DNA from: Pirellula staleyi DSM 6068
Lineage (GTDB): Bacteria; Planctomycetota; Planctomycetia; Pirellulales; Pirellulaceae
DNA: 64,000 nucleotides
Reading direction: 5' to 3'
NCBI GenBank assembly: GCA_945875845.1
Contig: CAMCMB010000018.1
Coordinates: forward strand, 25,852 to 89,851
Part shown: in pieces, positions 15,469-23,162 of the stretch
Numbering within the stretch: the stretch's first letter is position 1
Layout of the letters: the number at the start of each line of letters is the position of its first letter
The notes under the pieces: generated by a model
Databases searched by the model: none
What the model saw: only the letters and a program-made list of their open reading frames with translations
What the model was told of the DNA's origin: nothing
Position numbers and translations under genes: made by a program

Positions 15469-17463
15469 CTATTTGCCGAGCAGGTATTTCTCGATGAATA
15501 GAACCGTAGCATAAAATTGAAAGTCCGCATTGTTCTTCTTTCGAAACCCATGCCCCTCGTCGCTAGCCATCAGATACCATACCGGGCTCTTGTTGGATTT
15601 AACCCGAGCCACCATCTGCTCAGCTTCACTCAACGGAACTCGCGGGTCGTTTCCGCCTTGAACTACAAAAAGCGGTTTTGAGATCTTTCCCGAGTTATTG
15701 AGGGGAGCCATCCTCTCAAAGAAAGCTGCCAACTCGGGGTCACGTTCGTCGCCGTACTCCACACGGCGTAGATCACGGCGATAGCTTTCGGTATTCTTCA
15801 AGAACGTGCCGAAATGCGAGATGCCAACAACATCCAACGAACAGGCGATTCGATTGTTGTATTCGACTGCACACGCAAGTGTCATGTACCCTCCGTAACT
15901 GCCGCCCGTTATCATTACGCGGCTTGCGTCTAAATCAGGTGATTCCGCGATCCAGTCCAATAGCGATCCAATATCTTTGACCGAATCGAGCCGAAGCAGG
16001 CCATTGTCGAGCTTCACAAAGGACTTGCCATAACCAACACTGCCTCGCACGTTGGGGAAAAGGATCGCACATCCCAGTTCGTTCAGAAAATAGTTATTGC
16101 GGCCTAGAAATACGGGTCGCGATTGGCCTTCTGGCCCACCATGAATGTTGATGATAACGGGTCGCTTGCCGGCGAATTTCTTGGGTGGTTGATACAGAAA
16201 TCCACTGATTGCTTTCCCATCAAATGATTTCCACTCCACTAGTTCGGCGTTTCCTAACTCGCTCGGGACTAGGCCACCCATTTCACTTTTCGTCCAGCGT
16301 GTTAGAGCCAGGGAGTTGGCATCAATGCTAAAAACGTCCGACGAACTCTGTGCCGAAGATATCGTCACGGCAAACTCGGTATCCTTTGCATTCCATGGAC
16401 CGAGCGACAGAACACCAACGGGCAGGTTTGGAACTTGGCGTTTTGCTTTCGTGGTTGTATCCATGACGAAAACTTGACTCATGCCACGCTGGTTGACGCT
16501 GAACACCATCTTGGTCCCGTCGTGCGATAACTCAAAACTTTCGACGTCGAAAGGGATGTCCTCGCTTAGCAACGTTGTCGTTTTGTCTGCAAGAGACAGG
16601 ATTGCAAGTTGCTGAAATTCGCCGAGTTCATCCGTGGTGAGGTAAACACTCTTGCCATCCAATGAGAACTGAGCACCGCCATACGCGACATCTTTGGTAG
16701 GGTCGGTCAGGGGCGTCCGCTTGCCCGTTGCAACGTCCGCCAGAGAGAGACTTGACTTATTTACCGACAAGTACTCCTTGATCAGAAGCGACGAGTCGTC
16801 GGGTGCCCAGTCTTGAACGGACCAGCCTCCACCGGAAACTTGAACTGCGAGTCTGTCCGACTTGGGGTCGGTGGGATCCATGATCCAAAGGTCGCGATCG
16901 GCGCCATTGCGTCGTGTAGAGCCGTAACAGATCAGGTTTTTCCTGTTGCTCCAAGCCCAACCGCCATTTTGCGATCGTCCACCATCGGTCAACAAAGTGG
17001 ATTCGCCGGTGGAGACATCCTGTCGGAAGATTTGTCCGAACTCATTTCCGCCAACATCTTTGGTGAACAGAAAATATTTACCCTCCTTGGGCTCGTAGAT
17101 CGCGTTACCCACGGGCTCACTGAAAAACGTCAGTTGAAACCTTGCTCCACCAGGCGACGAGACGCGATGGACTTGGTTCGAGTTGGCGAAGCGAGTGGAG
17201 ATGAGCATGGAACGCTCGGTTGGATGCCAATCCAGGACCGCCGCGGCACGGGCTTCGGTGTACTTTCGAACTGTGTCGGCGAGTGAACCAGGAATCGAAG
17301 GAATACCTTCGATTTTAAGATTGTCTCCCGGCTTAACAACTGGCTGCACCTGCGCGGTCTCTTGAGCACTGACGGTGCCTGGGTTCCAAGGCAAAAGCGG
17401 AATCGATGCGCAAGCAAGTGCGATCGCAGTGCGAACACGGACAAAGAATGGTTTGAGTTGCAT
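15469..17463 (-). CDS. Exported S9-family (prolyl oligopeptidase) serine peptidase
   Basis: The protein has 664 residues: a signal peptide (IALACASIPLLPWNPGTVSA region), a beta-propeller of about 380 residues built from short WD-like blades, and a C-terminal alpha/beta-hydrolase catalytic domain. The nucleophile motif is GGSYGGYM near residue 522, the acid lies in GGNDPRVPLSEAE and the histidine in DEGHGFRKKN close to the end. The oxyanion segment IINIHGGPEGQSRP precedes the nucleophile, as in dipeptidyl and acylaminoacyl peptidases. It probably trims oligopeptides in the periplasm. The order and length are complete, with no truncation. The next gene on the same strand is a PEP-CTERM protein ending 52 bases upstream of this start; a functional link is not implied. 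Confidence 0.9.
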   Translation of the reverse strand: MQLKPFFVRVRTAIALACASIPLLPWNPGTVSAQETAQVQPVVKPGDNLKIEGIPSIPGSLADTVRKYTEARAAAVLDWHPTERSMLISTRFANSNQVHRVSSPGGARFQLTFFSEPVGNAIYEPKEGKYFLFTKDVGGNEFGQIFRQDVSTGESTLLTDGGRSQNGGWAWSNRKNLICYGSTRRNGADRDLWIMDPTDPKSDRLAVQVSGGGWSVQDWAPDDSSLLIKEYLSVNKSSLSLADVATGKRTPLTDPTKDVAYGGAQFSLDGKSVYLTTDELGEFQQLAILSLADKTTTLLSEDIPFDVESFELSHDGTKMVFSVNQRGMSQVFVMDTTTKAKRQVPNLPVGVLSLGPWNAKDTEFAVTISSAQSSSDVFSIDANSLALTRWTKSEMGGLVPSELGNAELVEWKSFDGKAISGFLYQPPKKFAGKRPVIINIHGGPEGQSRPVFLGRNNYFLNELGCAILFPNVRGSVGYGKSFVKLDNGLLRLDSVKDIGSLLDWIAESPDLDASRVMITGGSYGGYMTLACAVEYNNRIACSLDVVGISHFGTFLKNTESYRRDLRRVEYGDERDPELAAFFERMAPLNNSGKISKPLFVVQGGNDPRVPLSEAEQMVARVKSNKSPVWYLMASDEGHGFRKKNNADFQFYATVLFIEKYLLGK

Positions 17464-17514
17464 GACTAGACTCTAGATGGCAAGGTAGATGGCGTAAGAA
17501 TCCGCCGTCGCATC

Positions 17515-18324
17515 TTAATCTTTTCGGACGCAACCGTCAGCCTGGCATGAGAAACGACGTCGACCCAAGACCTTTCGCCATACGACCAAAGTGGATGTTG
17601 CCAACAGAAAGAAAAGGCTTGATGGCTCCGGGACCGCAGCGAGGTTAGACTGGAGGGTGATTGCGCCCAAGGTGATATCGGCTCCGGCACTAGTCGTGTT
17701 GTCTCCCAAAAATACAAAATTGGGTAATATGTACGGTGGCGCTCCAAAGGCTGTGTAGTTGCGAATCGATCCCGCAAGTAACTGATTTCCGCCCGAGAAC
17801 AATGCATAGGAGTTGTCTTGCACGCGAAGACGGTAGTCACGTTGGACGCTTGTGTCGAAATTGATGGTTTCTCCATGCGTGAATAGCGGCGATGACTCTT
17901 GGGCCCATATTTGATTGCCCCAGAATCCTAGTTCGATTCCGCGCACGTCACTTCCGATTAGTGAGACGGAGAACCCAGCTCGATCATTGCTGGAATGATT
18001 TTCGCTTGAAACAGCCACATTGAAATTCAATTCAAAACCGTTTGTTCGGTTTAAGCTTGGGAAAGTGCCGTTTTTCAGAGCTGCCAACGGTGTGTAATTG
18101 CTGTACCCCGCGCTGGCAGCAAGGTCCGTAACCAACCGAACGCCGCTCGTTTGTTCGGTTTGAGTCGCAGACCCGCCCGATGATGCGTAGGAAAGCCATG
18201 GTTGATTGGCAGGCAGTCCATTGCCGTCAAAGAGCGTGATGAGTTCGGCTTGCAGTGAATGACATCCGAGGGAAACGTACACGAGAGTGCAATGGAGAAG
18301 AGCAATGCAAATTCTGTTCAGCAC
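17515..18324 (-). CDS. PEP-CTERM sorted exported protein
   Basis: The C-terminus shows VPEPSSLFFLLATSTLVVWR followed by KVLGRRR: the PEP motif, a transmembrane stretch and a basic tail that mark sorting by exosortase and removal of the anchor. I place the start at the GTG at 18324, which opens the signal LNRICIALLHCTLVYVSLGC; a longer frame reaches 18414 but adds 30 hydrophilic residues before it. The mature part is about 200 residues, rich in Ser, Thr and Asn, and reads like a lectin/glucanase-type beta-sandwich, for example NGFELNFNVAVSSENHSSND and GIELGFWGNQIWAQ. A carbohydrate or matrix role outside the cell is inferred. No exosortase gene is in the window. Confidence 0.8.
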   Translation of the reverse strand: MLNRICIALLHCTLVYVSLGCHSLQAELITLFDGNGLPANQPWLSYASSGGSATQTEQTSGVRLVTDLAASAGYSNYTPLAALKNGTFPSLNRTNGFELNFNVAVSSENHSSNDRAGFSVSLIGSDVRGIELGFWGNQIWAQESSPLFTHGETINFDTSVQRDYRLRVQDNSYALFSGGNQLLAGSIRNYTAFGAPPYILPNFVFLGDNTTSAGADITLGAITLQSNLAAVPEPSSLFFLLATSTLVVWRKVLGRRRFSCQADGCVRKD

Positions 18325-18422
18325 GATGAAAGACGCCTTTTCTTGGTTTCGCGAGTCCGTTTTCGACCAGCTTCGCCGATGGACATAAGGTAGTCGAGTC
18401 ACGTGAGATAGCAAGTTCTAGC

Positions 18423-18660
18423 CCCCATTGTGGAAAGCCCCTGGGCTAAGCTGTGGCTGCCCCATTCGGGGCGAAATGCAAAAGCCAAACCAAATGATTC
18501 GCCAAGCCGCCGGGTTAGGTGTTCGGCAGCCCGGTGGGGTAGTTGTTCGGCAGCCCGCAGGGCTAGGTGTTCGGCAGCCCGCAGGGCGAATGGGTTGGAT
18601 AGCCCAACGGGCTTACACAGCCTAGCCCAGGGCAGAGCGCAGCGCCTCCCTGGGTAAACA
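18423..18660. repeat. Family F: tandem GTTCGGCAGCCCG repeats in an inverted frame
   Basis: About three units of TGTTCGGCAGCCCGCAGGGC spaced roughly 30 bases apart lie between 18520 and 18590. They are flanked by AAGCCCCTGGGCTAAGCTGTG on the left and CACAGCCTAGCCCAGGGC on the right, which are nearly reverse complements. Frames of 65-91 residues through this block are artefacts. The rest of the 18325-18752 gap shows no gene. Confidence 0.8.
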
Positions 18661-18752
18661 TTCCCATTGATCAATCCGGGGGTTATTGCAAAGATGTCTA
18701 CCGGGAAGATCCTTAGCGCTCTGCAAACCTCGCATCAAATGAGATATGTATC

Positions 18753-20117
18753 ATGTACCACCTGTTAAAATTGGCTTTCTGTTGGGGTTGGGCTTTCAGC
18801 ATATTGACGATTGGAGCCCCCCATGCGAATTCGAAGGAACAGGCCCCGACAAACTGGCCGCAGTTTCGTGGCGGTGACTCGACCGGAGTATCAGGGAATC
18901 GCGGATTGCCGGACAAGTGGTCCGCGACCGAAAACGTGGAGTGGAAGGCCGAGATCGAAGGCCGAGGCTGGGGTTCACCCATCGTATGGGGAGACAATGT
19001 TTTCCTCTCTAGCGTCGTCAATTCTGCCGAGACCGAACCTCTCAAGAAGGGGCTGTATTTCGGTGGTGACCGGCCCAGCGTACCGCAAACGAAGCATCAA
19101 TGGAGAGTCCTCTGCCTGGATTTGACCACGGGCAAGACGAAGTGGCAGAAAACGGTCCGCGAGGGAACTCCGACCGGACCTATTCATTTGAAAAACAGTT
19201 ACGCATCGGAGACACCGGTTACCGATGGCAAGCATGTATACGTTTGTTTTGGAGGCGTCGGGATCTATTGTTTTGATTTCGCGGGAAAGCAACTTTGGAA
19301 TTATGATCTGCCCGCACAGCCGACTCGAAACGGATGGGGAACGGCTGCGTCACCCGTCTTGCACGGCGATGTGCTCTATTATGTCAACGACAACGACCAA
19401 CAATCGATGCTGGTTGCGATCGACAAATGGAGTGGTAAGAAACTCTGGAGCGTGGATCGGGACGAAAAGAGCAATTGGGCCACCCCTTTCGTTTGGTCGC
19501 ATGAGGGCGGCACGGAAATCGTCACCGCGGGAACCAAGGCAGTTCGCAGCTATGATTTGAAAGGCAATGTACTTTGGTCGATCAAGGGAATGTCGAGTAT
19601 CACAATTGCAACACCCTACGTAGTGGATGGCTTATTGATTGTAAGTTCGGGTTACATACTGGATCCAGTGAAAGCGCTCTATGCGGTAAAACCCGGAGCA
19701 AAAGGGGATTTGACTTTGGCGGATGGCGAAACGAGCAATGAGTTCATTGCTTGGTCGAGCATGAAGATAGCTCCCTATAATCCAAGTACGCTTGTTCATG
19801 CGGAGCGGCTTTTTGTGCTCTACGACCGTGGTACGGCAGCATGCTTTCGAGCCAAAACAGGAGAAACGCTCTACACCGGCATGGCATTAAAAAGGGGCAC
19901 TGCGTTCACCGCTTCACCTTGGTGCTACAATGGCAAAATCTTTTGCCTGAACGAAGACGGTGATTGCGTTGTGCTTCGCGAAAGCGACTCGATGGAGATA
20001 TTGCATACAAATAGCCTTGCAGAAGGCGAGCTTTGTTTGTCGACTCCGTCGATTGCTGGCGACCGACTATTGATCCGGGCCGATCAGCGGCTTTATTGCA
20101 TTCGCAACAAACAATGA
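18753..20117 (+). CDS. Exported PQQ-type beta-propeller (BamB-like) protein
   Basis: The 454-residue protein has a signal peptide (LAFCWGWAFSILTIGAPHAN) and then a single beta-propeller. Repeated strands end in the tryptophan-docking form seen in PQQ-like domains: LDLTTGKTKWQKTV, FDFAGKQLWNYD, IDKWSGKKLWSVD and YDLKGNVLWSIK. The opening NWPQFRGGDSTGVSGN is the phrase that typically begins planctomycete propeller proteins of this class. True PQQ dehydrogenases are longer and have a cytochrome or active-site loop not seen here, so a scaffold or binding role, as in BamB, is more likely. A 36-residue membrane peptide is encoded 16 bases downstream on the same strand. Family confidence is high, function is open. 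Confidence 0.85.
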   Translation: MYHLLKLAFCWGWAFSILTIGAPHANSKEQAPTNWPQFRGGDSTGVSGNRGLPDKWSATENVEWKAEIEGRGWGSPIVWGDNVFLSSVVNSAETEPLKKGLYFGGDRPSVPQTKHQWRVLCLDLTTGKTKWQKTVREGTPTGPIHLKNSYASETPVTDGKHVYVCFGGVGIYCFDFAGKQLWNYDLPAQPTRNGWGTAASPVLHGDVLYYVNDNDQQSMLVAIDKWSGKKLWSVDRDEKSNWATPFVWSHEGGTEIVTAGTKAVRSYDLKGNVLWSIKGMSSITIATPYVVDGLLIVSSGYILDPVKALYAVKPGAKGDLTLADGETSNEFIAWSSMKIAPYNPSTLVHAERLFVLYDRGTAACFRAKTGETLYTGMALKRGTAFTASPWCYNGKIFCLNEDGDCVVLRESDSMEILHTNSLAEGELCLSTPSIAGDRLLIRADQRLYCIRNKQ

Positions 20118-20133
20118 TAACTGGGAAATAATC

Positions 20134-20244
20134 ATGGTTGGAATTGGTGCATCCGAGTTAGCGCTTTTGCTGCTCATGTTAGGAGCGGGGATTTTTGTGG
20201 TGGGTGGGATCGCGGCGATAGTCCATAACTTTAGTAAAAAGTAG
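20134..20244 (+). CDS. 36-residue single-span membrane peptide
   Basis: ATG at 20134 opens a frame of 36 codons ending in TAG at 20242. The peptide is one hydrophobic helix (LALLLLMLGAGIFVVGGIAA region, about residues 9-30) with a short N-terminus and a basic tail ending in SKK, a typical single-span topology. It lies 16 bases after the propeller gene in the same direction, so it is probably co-transcribed. The upstream GGGAA is a weak ribosome binding site. I do not recognise the family; small single-span proteins often stabilise larger membrane complexes. It is too short to exclude chance, but its membrane character, basic end and position favour a real gene. Confidence 0.55.
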   Translation: MVGIGASELALLLLMLGAGIFVVGGIAAIVHNFSKK

Positions 20245-20261
20245 CCTGGGACGTTTTCGCA

Positions 20262-20445
20262 ATTTGACAACCCGACGCGTAAGCGAGGCGCCGACTGCAA
20301 TCCCTTGCTCACGCGTCGGGTTACCATCGCGTGGCACGAGCGCGCTCGCTCGTGAATTCATGGGCGAGACGACCATACCACTTTCGAATACCCCGTATCA
20401 CAGTCCATTAAAGCAACGAGCCGTCACGCGTCGGGTTACCAAAAG
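20262..20445. repeat. Family E repeat (CCCGACGCGT element), plus orientation
   Basis: The element begins CAACCCGACGCGTAAGCGAG, contains ACGCGTCGGGTTACCATCGC, then TGGCACGAGCGCGCTCGCTC, and ends with AAAGCAACGAGCCGTCACGC and a further GTCGGGTTACC. Copies lie at 25409-25552, 42713-42830 (inverted) and 53115-53285. It fills the gap between the membrane peptide and the glycosyltransferase. Confidence 0.8.
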
Positions 20446-20468
20446 GCGACTATGCGGGCTGCCGTTGT

Positions 20469-21749
20469 TTAAGCCCGATGGGCTAAAACAATCGCTTCCA
20501 ACCACCTTCGAAATTTCTGCACGATAGCACTTCGCTCGTGATGTACGCAAACATACGCTCTTCCATTTCTTGAAAATTGCATCCATTCCGCAGGGGACGA
20601 GTGGAGTCGGAGAATATTTTCAACCACTTGATCGACGCGGCCCCCTCCAGACAATCCTCCACCAGATCGCAACAGGAACTCATCGAAGTCTTCCAGCGAG
20701 AGGATCGGTGTGCCGCTTGCCGATGACTCCAAAAACACGTTTGGAAATCCTTCGTAGTCTGCAGATCCTGTGGATAAAAAGAGCCACGCATTCGACATTC
20801 GCTTGGACATCTCAGAGGCGGGCACGAAGTCCAAGATAGCGACATTGGGTGGCTTGACATTGAGAATCTCGCGATAGACCGCGTCTTCACTCGGATTGAG
20901 AATCATGGTGAATGGAATGTCTGGGCAGCGAGCGGCGATTTTGATGGCAAGGTGGGGTCGTTTGTGGAAACGATCGGCGCGTCCGATCCATAGAACACCG
21001 TTTCGGCGATCGGGGCTTGCTTCGGCATTGGGAAAGGCACTTGTGTCAATCGCATTGGCAAGGTGTATCGCGTGAACCGGCTGAGTTTGAGAATCGGACT
21101 GAATCGATTCCATCTCCTTCAATCGGCGGAATTGAGTTTGCGTTTGGCAAACGATGTTTCGGCATAGGCGGAGGCATGCTTGAGCGTGTTCGCTGCGAAC
21201 ACCGTACCTATCAACAAATCCAACATTGTCAAAAAGATTGCGATCCAAATCCGCATTGGATTGAAGCCAGAGAGCAATGGGAATGTTTCGGTCCCGTGCG
21301 AGTTCACCAAGCATGGCGGAAGTCTGATTGACACCCAGCGTCACGATTACGCCTGGGTCAAAACGTTCGACGGCAGCGGCGATCGATTTCGCCTCCGAAT
21401 ATCTCGGGAAAAAAACTTTCCGAAAGGCGAGCAGTGGGATCTTCCATAATAAACTCGGTTGCCAAGCTCTGATGCGTGGTATTCTCCTGGCGGAATCGAT
21501 TTCGATCGCCTTGGAAACACTTTGACGGATTTCGCGGCATGGTTCGTGAATGAAATCGACTTGAACGCCATGATGCTTTCGTGCAATGCAGGCGCGTTCG
21601 CTTCGCACGACGAATTGAACTTGATCCAGTTCATTGACCGCGAGGCCTTGAGCAAGATTCCAGGCAAATGTTTCTAAGCCACCGATATTCCGACTTTTGC
21701 CCGTTTCGATCAACGGAAATGCGTTCAATGCAACGATCGTAATTCGCAT
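20469..21749 (-). CDS. Glycosyltransferase, GT4/GT1-like
   Basis: The 426-residue protein has the two Rossmann halves of a GT-B glycosyltransferase. The N-terminal half begins RITIVALNAFPLIETGKSRN with IGGLETFAWNLAQGL, the acceptor-binding glycine-rich loop. The C-terminal half has GVLWIGRADRFHKRPHLAIK, the nucleotide-sugar side, and LFLSTGSADYEGFPNVFLES, in which EGFPNVFLE is the GT4 donor-site block with the conserved glutamates. It probably adds a sugar to a cell-surface glycan or lipid, but donor and acceptor are not readable. The methyltransferase gene at 21756-22709 ends six bases before its start on the same strand, so the two form an operon. No other polysaccharide genes are adjacent. 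Confidence 0.87.
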   Translation of the reverse strand: MRITIVALNAFPLIETGKSRNIGGLETFAWNLAQGLAVNELDQVQFVVRSERACIARKHHGVQVDFIHEPCREIRQSVSKAIEIDSARRIPRIRAWQPSLLWKIPLLAFRKVFFPRYSEAKSIAAAVERFDPGVIVTLGVNQTSAMLGELARDRNIPIALWLQSNADLDRNLFDNVGFVDRYGVRSEHAQACLRLCRNIVCQTQTQFRRLKEMESIQSDSQTQPVHAIHLANAIDTSAFPNAEASPDRRNGVLWIGRADRFHKRPHLAIKIAARCPDIPFTMILNPSEDAVYREILNVKPPNVAILDFVPASEMSKRMSNAWLFLSTGSADYEGFPNVFLESSASGTPILSLEDFDEFLLRSGGGLSGGGRVDQVVENILRLHSSPAEWMQFSRNGRAYVCVHHERSAIVQKFRRWLEAIVLAHRA

Positions 21750-21755
21750 GTGCGA

Positions 21756-22709
21756 CTAGAACTTTCCGACGAATGGATACGGGATTTTTCGATTCCGAAT
21801 CCGGCTTTGGTGGATCCGTTTTCTCCATCGAAGAATCAGCCCAACGACTTTGGATTGAAGCCAGGGAAATCGTACCAGTTTGTCGATAAGCCGTCGGCTA
21901 CGTGAACCTTGCTCGAATTGATTGAGAGCATTTGCGGACAAATCGGGATTGTCCGTTTGAGCCGATTCGGCTTCCGACCAAGTTTTAGTGTAGATCCATT
22001 GCTGAGGTATTTTGGGCAAAACGGATTGGCTAGCCGTCGCTACAGAAAAAGTGAACCAGATTTTGTCGCTGAGTTGACCTAAAGAAATGAATCGCTCAGG
22101 CGAATTTGCGTAGTCAAATACGTTCCAAGTACCACGCGGTAGATCGAGGGGGATTTCACACAGCCAAACACGATCGATGGTGAACCCTGAGGCAGAGTAA
22201 AAGTCCGAGTAGAGCGTTGGAGATACACTGTAAAAGCCATGCTCCACGCAATTCGACGAGGGCGTTAAGTGGATCACCCTGCCCTTGGGTCGGACCATTC
22301 GAACACAGTGCCGCAGTCCTGCCGCGAAGTCAAAAACATGCTCTAACGTACCACTATCCAAAACAAGGTCGAAGCGATTCAAAAGAGACGTTGGCGTTTG
22401 GGACTCATTCAAATCAAAAATCAGATCGGATGATTCGTAGTCTGAGACGTCCATTCGCACGACTTCATCAAACCCCAAGCTTTTGAATAACCAATCGTCG
22501 GACACAAACCCACGTTTTGCGAGTGTAGGTTCACGGTGCAATTCGATAGGAACCGATTTGAGCCGCACGTTGTGCTTGGTAGCGATCTCAATGGCTTCCA
22601 ACGCCGTCACGTAGACGTGTTGTCTCCCCAGTGTGACCACGGAGCCAAAAAACGGTCGCTTCGCAGCTTCTGTAATCAACAAATGTACGGCGGCTTTAGC
22701 CAATCCCAT
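21756..22709 (-). CDS. Class I SAM-dependent methyltransferase-like protein
   Basis: The 317-residue protein has a methyltransferase core in its middle. FDLVLDSGTLEHVFDFAAGL (about residues 114-133) is the post-II segment with the D-x-G-T-x-E-H pattern seen in many SAM enzymes that act on sugars or lipids, followed by HCVRMVRPKGRVIHLTPSSN. The usual glycine-rich motif I is not obvious; the region SVVTLGRQHVYVTALEAIEI holds an opening strand only. A C-terminal 90 residues are basic. It is six bases upstream of a glycosyltransferase gene on the same strand, so methylation of the same glycan is a fair inference. The frame is complete with an ATG. Confidence 0.72.
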   Translation of the reverse strand: MGLAKAAVHLLITEAAKRPFFGSVVTLGRQHVYVTALEAIEIATKHNVRLKSVPIELHREPTLAKRGFVSDDWLFKSLGFDEVVRMDVSDYESSDLIFDLNESQTPTSLLNRFDLVLDSGTLEHVFDFAAGLRHCVRMVRPKGRVIHLTPSSNCVEHGFYSVSPTLYSDFYSASGFTIDRVWLCEIPLDLPRGTWNVFDYANSPERFISLGQLSDKIWFTFSVATASQSVLPKIPQQWIYTKTWSEAESAQTDNPDLSANALNQFEQGSRSRRLIDKLVRFPWLQSKVVGLILRWRKRIHQSRIRNRKIPYPFVGKF

Positions 22710-22895
22710 AGGGTGCGTACCTAAAACACCGTTTGCCCACGCTTGAGAGCACGGTGATGAATGGAAAGTAGTTTCAAAAACGAACTATACTATAAAGCAT
22801 TCACGTGAGGGAGCTAGCAAGCCGCCGAGCAGGCTGTTTTTGCCCCTCATGACCTTGTGTCATGAGTCGCCAAGTTTGGTCGGCTAACCGTGAAT

Positions 22896-22957
22896 GGTAC
22901 GACGGACTTCCTAGTCCGTCGAATTCCCCATCGACGGACTTGGAAGTCCGTCGTACC
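22896..22957. repeat. Family D double hairpin, copy 1
   Basis: GGTACGACGGACTTCC at 22896 and GGAAGTCCGTCGTACC ending at 22957 are perfect inverted arms. Each arm is itself followed by a second palindrome half (TAGTCCGTCG and CGACGGACTT), with GAATTCCCCAT as spacer. Copies at 25444-25505 and 62264-62325; the last has the spacer inverted. The remainder of the 22710-23162 gap holds no supported gene. Confidence 0.9.
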
Positions 22958-23162
22958 GCCCTTACCCAATAAGCACTTTAGGTTTAGCAGGCCAAACTCG
23001 CTGTCCAACGACGCGAGGTCATTGGGGCAGGGACGCTCTGTTGCGGTTGCGTTCAACGAAGGTCTCGCTGGTGGGGCCACATGGACCTCGCAAGCCGATA
23101 CAATGAGGCTTGCCCGATCCAAAGTTTTACTTAGCTCCGCGTTTTGAAGTGAGAGGTCTATC

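Noticed and set aside
18399..18674. Minus-strand 91-codon frame with repeated ALRAAEHL peptides
   Set aside because: It follows the tandem GTTCGGCAGCCCG repeat and has no start signal.
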